Assembly: GCA_910577685.1 (NCBI GenBank)
Contig: CAJTOH010000001.1
Span: 1 to 64,000, forward strand
Origin: an uncultured Dorea sp.
GTDB taxonomy: Bacteria; Bacillota; Clostridia; Lachnospirales; Lachnospiraceae
Direction: 5' to 3'
DNA: 64,000 bases
This document shows, piece after piece, positions 59,314-64,000 of the stretch. A model generated the notes under the pieces. That model was not told where the DNA came from and searched no databases. It saw only the letters and a list, made by a program, of their open reading frames with translations. A program made the position numbers and the translations under genes. Position 1 is the stretch's first letter. Each line of letters starts with the position of its first letter.

Positions 59314-60039
59314 ATGTATGAGAAAGAAGTAAAAGAGTTACAGACGATTATTGACGACAGCGGCGGCATCGTGTTTTTCGGCGGGGCCGGCGTATCGACC
59401 GAGAGTAATATTCCGGATTTTAGAAGCGCGGACGGCTTGTATCAGCAAAAATACCGGTATTCGCCTGAGCAGATCGTAAGTCATAGCTTCTTTGTGCACA
59501 ATACGGAGGGCTTTTACGAATTCTACAAAGAGAAGATGATGTTTTTGGATGCTAAACCGAATCCGGCGCATCTAAAGCTGGCAGAACTTGAGACGGCGGG
59601 AAGGTTGTCCGCGGTAATTACGCAGAACATCGACGGACTGCATCAGGCGGCGGGAAGTAAGAATGTGCTGGAACTGCACGGAAGTATTCACCGCAATTAC
59701 TGCCGGAAGTGCGGCAAGTTCTATGACGCGGCGTATGTTAAGAATTCCGCAGGGATTCCGAAGTGCTCCTGCGGCGGCGTGATTAAGCCGGACGTTGTAC
59801 TGTACGAGGAAGGTCTTGACTCCGGGGTGATTCAAAAGAGTATCCAAGCGATCAGTCAGGCAGATACGCTGATCATCGGAGGAACTTCGTTGGTTGTTTA
59901 TCCGGCGGCCAGCTTTATTGATTATTTCCGCGGGAAGCATCTGGTGGTGATTAATAAGAGCGCTACGGCAAGAGAAGTTGGGGCGGAACTTACTATAGCT
60001 GCGCCGATCGGGGAGATATTGGGGCAGATTGAGGTATGA
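59314..60039 (+). CDS. cobB: Sir2-family NAD-dependent deacylase
   Basis: 241 aa sirtuin removing acyl groups from lysine with NAD. Motifs: VFFGGAGVSTESNIPDFRSA, VITQNIDGLHQAAGSKNVLE (NAD and catalytic His in LHGS), zinc site CRKCGKFYDA and KCSCGG (four Cys), IIGGTSLVVYPAASFI. Ribosome site AAAGAGGTG. Overlaps the following ORF region by 4 bp if its upstream start were used. Confidence 0.92.
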   Translation: MYEKEVKELQTIIDDSGGIVFFGGAGVSTESNIPDFRSADGLYQQKYRYSPEQIVSHSFFVHNTEGFYEFYKEKMMFLDAKPNPAHLKLAELETAGRLSAVITQNIDGLHQAAGSKNVLELHGSIHRNYCRKCGKFYDAAYVKNSAGIPKCSCGGVIKPDVVLYEEGLDSGVIQKSIQAISQADTLIIGGTSLVVYPAASFIDYFRGKHLVVINKSATAREVGAELTIAAPIGEILGQIEV

Positions 60040-60125
60040 TAAAGGGGAGTATTACGGATGAGGAAGGACTTTGGGATGGGGAAGGATTTGGGGATGAGAG
60101 AATCATCCGTACGTTGGAGAAAATT

Positions 60126-60704
60126 ATGTTAGGAGAGAGACAGTTTTTATCGATTCGGGAATTGAGTGTGGGAGGATTATTTGCCGCGTTGATTGCCGTC
60201 GGCGCGTTTATCAAGGTAACGCTGCCCACGGAGCCGTTCCCTATGCATTTTACGCTGCAGTGGTTCTTCGTGCTGCTGGCGGGGCTTATGCTCAATAAGA
60301 AGGCTGCTGCGGCAAGCGTGGGAGTGTATCTTCTTGTGGGCCTTTCGGGAGTTCCCGTGTTTGCGGCCGGAGGAGGGCCTTCGTATTTGATTCGTCCTAC
60401 TTTTGGATATTTGCTCGGATTTGCCGTGGCAGCGTATGTGACGGCGTGGTTTTGTGAAAATATCCGGTTTCTGAACTATATAAAATTACTGATGATTTCG
60501 GTTCTCGGCATGCTCGTGTATTACGGGATCGGAGTGCTCTATTACTGGCTGGTCTGCCGCATTATAATCTCTCAGGAGGTTACGTGGCAGATTCTTTTGT
60601 TTCAATGTTTTCTGCTGACTGCGGGGGAGGATTTTCTTCTCTGCGCTGCTGCTGCGAGCGTGGCGGTGAAGCTGCGCGGGGCGGTCAGGAGGACTTTGTA
60701 CTAG
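60126..60704 (+). CDS. bioY: Biotin transporter BioY
   Basis: 192 aa S-component of an ECF transporter, six predicted membrane helices. ATG 60126 follows TTGGAGAAA; a start at 60036 would add a polar leader. Family pattern: LSVGGLFAALIAVGAFIKVT (first helix), FTLQWFFVLLAGLML, GLSGVPVFAAGGGPSYLIRP (substrate loop) and GYLLGFAVAAYVTAWF. Needs an EcfAA'T module elsewhere. Biotin import supports AccB in the neighbouring fab cluster. Confidence 0.92.
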   Translation: MLGERQFLSIRELSVGGLFAALIAVGAFIKVTLPTEPFPMHFTLQWFFVLLAGLMLNKKAAAASVGVYLLVGLSGVPVFAAGGGPSYLIRPTFGYLLGFAVAAYVTAWFCENIRFLNYIKLLMISVLGMLVYYGIGVLYYWLVCRIIISQEVTWQILLFQCFLLTAGEDFLLCAAAASVAVKLRGAVRRTLY

Positions 60705-60727
60705 TTTTTTATATCAGGGGGAAAACT

Positions 60728-61621
60728 ATGAAGAAGATTAGGATTGGGACACGGAAAAGCCGGCTGGCGTGTATTCAGGCGGAAATGCTTGCGGACTATA
60801 TTGAAGGTTATTGTAAGGGGTATCAGGCGGAGCTTGTGAAGGTGGTGACGACCGGGGACAGGATTCTGTCGAAGAGGCTGGATGAAATTGGCCAGAAAGG
60901 GCTGTTTGTCAAGGAACTGGATGCATTTTTGATGAAAGGGCAGACGGATTTGTCCGTACATTCTTTGAAGGATATGCCGACGGAGATTGCGCCTGAGCTT
61001 CCGGTCATCGGGTATTCGAGGCGCGAGGATGCCCGGGACGTTCTCGTATTGCCGAAAGGGAAAACGGCGTATGATTACCGCGCTCCTATTGGATGTTCCA
61101 GTAATAGAAGGAGGCTGCAGCTTAAGGAAATTTATCCGGACGCTGAGGTCAAGTCGATTCGGGGAAATGTTTTGACCCGGCTTGAAAAATTGGACGGCGG
61201 GGAGTACGGCGCGCTGGTTTTGGCGGCGGCGGGTCTTATAAGGCTCGGGCTTGCCAGCCGGATCAACCGTTTTTTTTCTGTAGAAGAGATGGTTCCGGCA
61301 GCAGGTCAGGGTATTCTATGTATACAAGGCAGGTCGGGCGGGGATTACGGTTTCCTGAGCGGATTTTTTGACGAAGAGGCGGGAGAATGTGCCGCCGCCG
61401 AACGGGCGTATATGTCGTATCTGAACGGCGGCTGTTCTGTACCGATCGGCGCGTATGCAGAGATCTTGGATGAAAAGAGGATGCAGATACGCGGCTTGTA
61501 TTACAGCGAGGAAAGAGGCGCTTATGGGAAAAGGTGCGTTTCAGGGGAACGGCGTCAGGCGGAGGAGCTGGGCGTTATGCTGGCGAAGGAATTGAAGCGT
61601 CAGGTGGATTTTGCAGAGTAA
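60728..61621 (+). CDS. hemC: Porphobilinogen deaminase
   Basis: 297 aa enzyme building hydroxymethylbilane from four porphobilinogen units. ATG 60728 gives RIGTRKSRLACIQAEMLADY; an earlier in-frame start inside bioY is out of place. Dipyrromethane cofactor attaches to Cys236 in NGGCSVPIGAYAEI. Other blocks: VKVVTTGDRI, SVHSLKDMPTEIAPEL, RGNVLTRLEKLDGGEYGALV. The next gene, 16 bp on, performs the following two steps. Confidence 0.95.
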   Translation: MKKIRIGTRKSRLACIQAEMLADYIEGYCKGYQAELVKVVTTGDRILSKRLDEIGQKGLFVKELDAFLMKGQTDLSVHSLKDMPTEIAPELPVIGYSRREDARDVLVLPKGKTAYDYRAPIGCSSNRRRLQLKEIYPDAEVKSIRGNVLTRLEKLDGGEYGALVLAAAGLIRLGLASRINRFFSVEEMVPAAGQGILCIQGRSGGDYGFLSGFFDEEAGECAAAERAYMSYLNGGCSVPIGAYAEILDEKRMQIRGLYYSEERGAYGKRCVSGERRQAEELGVMLAKELKRQVDFAE

Positions 61622-61637
61622 ATAGAAGTGGGAGAGA

Positions 61638-63176
61638 ATGACGGATATGAACCGCATGGAAGACGGAAAAGAGACAGGAAAGGTATGGTTGGTCGGCGCG
61701 GGGCCGGGTTCCTGCGATCTTCTGACGGTAAAGGCAAAACGGCTGTTGGGCGAGGGCGACTGTATTGTCTATGACAGGCTTGTCGGGGAGGAAGTGCTGA
61801 GCATGATCCCCTCCGGTAAGGAGATGATCGGCGTGGGAAAGGCGGCGGGAAGGCATGCCGTACCTCAGGAAGAAATCAATCGAATCTTGGTAAGGGAGGC
61901 GAAGCTCGGAAAAAAGGTTGTGCGTTTGAAGGGCGGGGATCCTTTCCTTTTTGGGCGCGGCGGAGAGGAAGCCGAGGCTTTATGCCGGGAGCGGATTCCG
62001 TTCGAGGTGGTTCCCGGGATCTCTTCTTCCCTTGCGGTGCCTGCTTATAACGGGATTCCTGTGACCCACCGGGATTATGTCTCGGACGTACATATTATTA
62101 CCGGACATCACCGGGCTGGAAAAAGCCAGACGATTCCTTATGAGGCGCTGGTTAAGACGAAAGGGACGCTGGTATTCCTGATGGGCGTAAGCGCGTTGGA
62201 GGAGATTATGAACGGGCTTTGCAATGCCGGAATGGACGGGGATACGCCGGCAGCCATTCTGCAGCAGGGGACGACGGCAAAGCAGAGAAGAGTGGTGGCG
62301 ACGGTAGGGACGCTGACTCAGATTGCAAGGGAGCAGCAGATCAAGGCGCCCGCTACGATTGTGGTGGGGGAGGTGTGCAGGCTGGCGGATCAGTTTGCAT
62401 GGTATCCGAAACTGCCGTTGTTCGGAGAGAAGTTTCTTGTTACCCGGCCTTACGGCCGGGATACCAGCCTGCAGGAGCGTTTGAGGGAGCTGGGGGCGGA
62501 GGTGCTTACCGCGCCGACGATTCGGACGGAGCCGGTTAGGGAAGAGGCTCTGCTTCGGGCGATTGAGACGGAGATGAAACGGCTTTTCCGGTATCAGGTG
62601 CTGGCGTTCACTTCGCCTTACGGGGTAGAGCGGTTTTTTGAGCTTTTGTTGGAACATGGCATGGATATACGGGCGGTGTCGCATATGAGGTTTGCGGCGA
62701 TCGGGCAGGGAACGGCGGCAAAGTTGAGAGAGCGGGGAATCTGCGCGGACTTTGTGCCGGAACATTTTGACGGAGAGTCGCTTGGGAGACTGCTTGCCGG
62801 AACTTTGGAGGACGGGGCGAGGATTTTGCTTGCCAGATCTTTGCGGGGAGGAAAGGAGATCTTAGAGGAGATCGAGAAGAATCCGATGCTTGGGTATGTG
62901 GATTTGGCGGTTTATGATACGCTGGTTTCGATGGAGACAGAGGAGATGCTGCGTTCCTTTATGCGGACCGGGACGGTGACTGGGGTGATATTTACCAGTA
63001 GTTCTACAGTGGAAGGGTTCTGCCGGATGATGGGGGATTATCCGTATGGGACGGTGAAGGCTGTGTGTATGGGGGAGAAGACGGTGAAGGAGGCGAGGGC
63101 TGCGGGGATGGCGGCGAGGGCTGCGAAGAATGCGACGGTTGAGGCGCTGATTGAGTGTGTGATGGGGGAAGTATAG
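61638..63176 (+). CDS. cobA-hemD: Fused uroporphyrinogen-III methyltransferase and synthase
   Basis: 512 aa. Residues 10-250 are the SAM-dependent methyltransferase CobA (VWLVGAGPGSCDLLTVKAKR, YDRLVGEEVL, VRLKGGDPFLFGRGGEEAEA, VVPGISSSLAVPAYNGIPVT, TLVFLMGVSALEEI). Residues 262-510 are uroporphyrinogen-III synthase HemD (FLVTRPYGRDTSLQERLREL, LAFTSPYGVERFFELL, GVIFTSSSTVEGFCRMMGDY, CMGEKTVKEARAAG). It converts hydroxymethylbilane to uroporphyrinogen III and on to precorrin-2, feeding siroheme or cobalamin. With hemC it forms a short operon. The fusion is frequent in Clostridia. Numerous in-frame ORFs on other strands are shadows. Confidence 0.95.
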   Translation: MTDMNRMEDGKETGKVWLVGAGPGSCDLLTVKAKRLLGEGDCIVYDRLVGEEVLSMIPSGKEMIGVGKAAGRHAVPQEEINRILVREAKLGKKVVRLKGGDPFLFGRGGEEAEALCRERIPFEVVPGISSSLAVPAYNGIPVTHRDYVSDVHIITGHHRAGKSQTIPYEALVKTKGTLVFLMGVSALEEIMNGLCNAGMDGDTPAAILQQGTTAKQRRVVATVGTLTQIAREQQIKAPATIVVGEVCRLADQFAWYPKLPLFGEKFLVTRPYGRDTSLQERLRELGAEVLTAPTIRTEPVREEALLRAIETEMKRLFRYQVLAFTSPYGVERFFELLLEHGMDIRAVSHMRFAAIGQGTAAKLRERGICADFVPEHFDGESLGRLLAGTLEDGARILLARSLRGGKEILEEIEKNPMLGYVDLAVYDTLVSMETEEMLRSFMRTGTVTGVIFTSSSTVEGFCRMMGDYPYGTVKAVCMGEKTVKEARAAGMAARAAKNATVEALIECVMGEV

Positions 63177-63181
63177 GTACA

Positions 63182-63230
63182 TTCCGCCCTGCCAGAACTG
63201 TATTGAAGGTAATATTCTGGCAGGGCGGAA
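63182..63230. terminator. Perfect 16-bp hairpin after cobA-hemD
   Basis: TTCCGCCCTGCCAGAA (63182-63197) and TTCTGGCAGGGCGGAA (63215-63230) pair completely. No T-run follows, but the position immediately after the gene suggests termination. Confidence 0.6.
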
Positions 63231-63239
63231 GAGCTTGCG

Positions 63240-63566
63240 TTACTTTTTAACATATGTCTCAATTATGCACTGGTGCTGTTTTTGCGTTTTTGAATAATTA
63301 ATTCCTACAAGCAGAATTTCTCCAGTGTAGTTTTCCAACGTCCTTATATAATTTTGTTCTTTCATCTGTTCAATAGCCGTTTCGGCAGATTTATTCCATT
63401 TCAGCTCCATCATCAAGGCAGGCAACTCCGGATTATTGCTCATTAAGTTCATTCCATTTTTTGCGTTTTGTCGCTTTTGAAAATTCACTTCGAATCTATC
63501 TACATATATTTCCAAATTTAAAGCAACATGAAAAGCGCTGTTGTTTGGATTAACAAAGATTCCCAT
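63240..63566 (-). pseudogene. Internally deleted AAA-ATPase/PD-(D/E)XK protein
   Basis: 108 codons. The N-terminus MGIFVNPNNSAFHVALNLEI then YVDRF matches the start of the large AAA-ATPase-like/DUF1703 proteins that are frequent in gut Firmicutes, whose Walker A follows shortly after. Here the sequence jumps to their extreme C-terminus, PALMMELKWNKSAETAIEQM, NYTGEILLVGINY and HQCIIETYVKK, which belongs to the PD-(D/E)XK nuclease domain. Full-length relatives are, from memory, over 500 aa; the ATPase core is missing. The junction keeps the frame, and AAAGGAGGC precedes the ATG, so a mini-protein could still be made; the nuclease motif (E-L-K with the upstream Asp) is partly retained. Confidence 0.7.
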
Positions 63567-63775
63567 GCTTAATGTTGCCTCCTTTTGGATTTATTTATAA
63601 TAGATGTTGTTTTTGTGTTTCTTGTATTTTATCATCATTTTATCAGGAATACAATAAGACGAAGGGGGCGGGGAGTCTGGTTTTGTATCTGCAATTATGC
63701 GGTTTTGTTGGAGAATATTCGATTAGTCGTGTGAAGTATCGGGATGTTTTGAGATATATAATATTATAAATTAAA
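63567..63775. other. AT-rich gap, no gene
   Basis: Short ORFs on both strands (63572-63769 plus, 63643-63834 minus) have no ribosome site or recognisable composition. The minus one runs across the palindrome at 63776. Confidence 0.5.
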
Positions 63776-63809
63776 GCCATTACGAAAAAGTATACTTTTT
63801 CGTAATGGC
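63776..63809. repeat. Perfect 34-bp palindrome
   Basis: Arms of 17 bp around the centre GTATAC: GCCATTACGAAAAAGTA and its exact complement. No loop, so it may be a bidirectional terminator-like structure (internal A- and T-runs) or a binding site. Confidence 0.65.
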
Positions 63810-63937
63810 AAATTCTCTGTAAATTCTTAATCATTCTAATATACTATCGACAATAAGTCAATAAACTTAATCCCTATTTTTTGTAATATTTGTCTATAAT
63901 TTAGTAGAAATACAGTTGGGCAAGAAGATCTGCTTCC

Positions 63938-64000
63938 ATGACAAACAGAAATATCCACTTGAATACTAACCTGAATTCCGCCTTTAATGATGATATAGAA
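63938..64000 (+). CDS. Possible start of a gene cut by the window end
   Basis: An ORF begins MTNRNIHLNTNLNSAF and is open to the last base. A -10-like TATAAT lies at 63895-63900, but the ribosome site is poor (GGGCAAGAAG further upstream). Only 21 codons are visible, so it cannot be identified. Confidence 0.3.
   Translation, partial: MTNRNIHLNTNLNSAFNDDIE

Noticed and set aside
63572..63834. ORFs around the palindrome
   Set aside because: No start signals; one crosses a perfect palindrome.

Overview
The window is a chromosomal segment of an endospore-forming Firmicute of class Clostridia, most likely a gut Lachnospiraceae (inference from the gene set). Supporting signs are a two-gene SUF-like Fe-S system, Fe-S-type two-subunit serine dehydratase, SpoIIR and a SPOCS/LysM coat-type protein, FabK instead of FabI, a fused AccD-AccA, a fused CobA-HemD, and families typical of this group (DUF4317, DUF4474, DUF2148, DUF1934). 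Strong AGGAGG-type ribosome sites and TTGACA/TATAAT-type promoters are seen throughout.

Layout. 1-693: gene-poor left edge with tandem GC-rich hairpins, probably the end of a mobile element. 694-2363: sufC-sufB-like operon. 2610-7533: a visibly AT-rich, decayed integrated element, bounded by a 17-bp direct repeat whose right copy is the 3' end of tRNA-Leu(CAG). It carries broken sigma-factor and tyrosine-integrase genes, a small XRE regulator with paired operators, and one intact cargo operon (4049-4842) encoding a membrane protein and a partner that share a GNNN motif. 7518-13779: tRNA-Leu, DUF2148, DUF4317, ferritin-like, phosphoesterase, DUF4474 and sdaAB-sdaAA. 13901-14042: a MITE-like element with 12-bp terminal repeats and 8-bp target duplication. 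14065-20099: a LacI-controlled fructoside locus (regulator, ABC binding protein, two permeases, GH32). 20121-21330: radical SAM enzyme and a transposase relic. 21358-27865, minus strand: murF, ddl, pncB, plsC, malQ. 28039-35598: PrcB-like lipoprotein, SPOCS-LysM protein, ispE, GntR regulator, spoIIR, cation efflux, acyl-ACP thioesterase, CvfB-like, HPr-like. 35715-41714: dnaE, pfkA, murI, DUF1934. 41734-47075: two unknowns, cardiolipin synthase, a trigger-factor-like lipoprotein and a phosphoesterase. 47228-58602: complete type II fatty-acid synthesis cluster from fabH to a FabT-like MarR repressor. 58606-63176: HAD phosphatase, sirtuin, bioY, hemC, cobA-hemD. 63240-64000: internally deleted AAA-ATPase/nuclease relic, a perfect palindrome and possibly the start of one more gene.

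How the genes work together. The fab cluster holds malonyl-CoA formation (AccB, AccC, AccDA), the carrier AcpP and every elongation step (FabD, FabH, FabF, FabG, FabZ, FabK). Two inverted repeats of the FabT type overlap the fabH promoter, and the candidate repressor is the MarR gene at the cluster's far end. BioY nearby would import biotin for AccB. HemC and CobA-HemD form the trunk from porphobilinogen to precorrin-2. The LacI locus imports an unphosphorylated fructoside and hydrolyses it in the cytoplasm. The most unusual material lies in the tRNA-Leu island: the intact two-gene cargo unit whose proteins carry the same short motif at the C-terminus of one and the N-terminus of the other, a layout reminiscent of bacterial amyloid-signalling pairs. 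A second good signal is a pair of sites carrying the same MITE family, one full length and one reduced to its tips, each flanked by its own 8-bp duplication.
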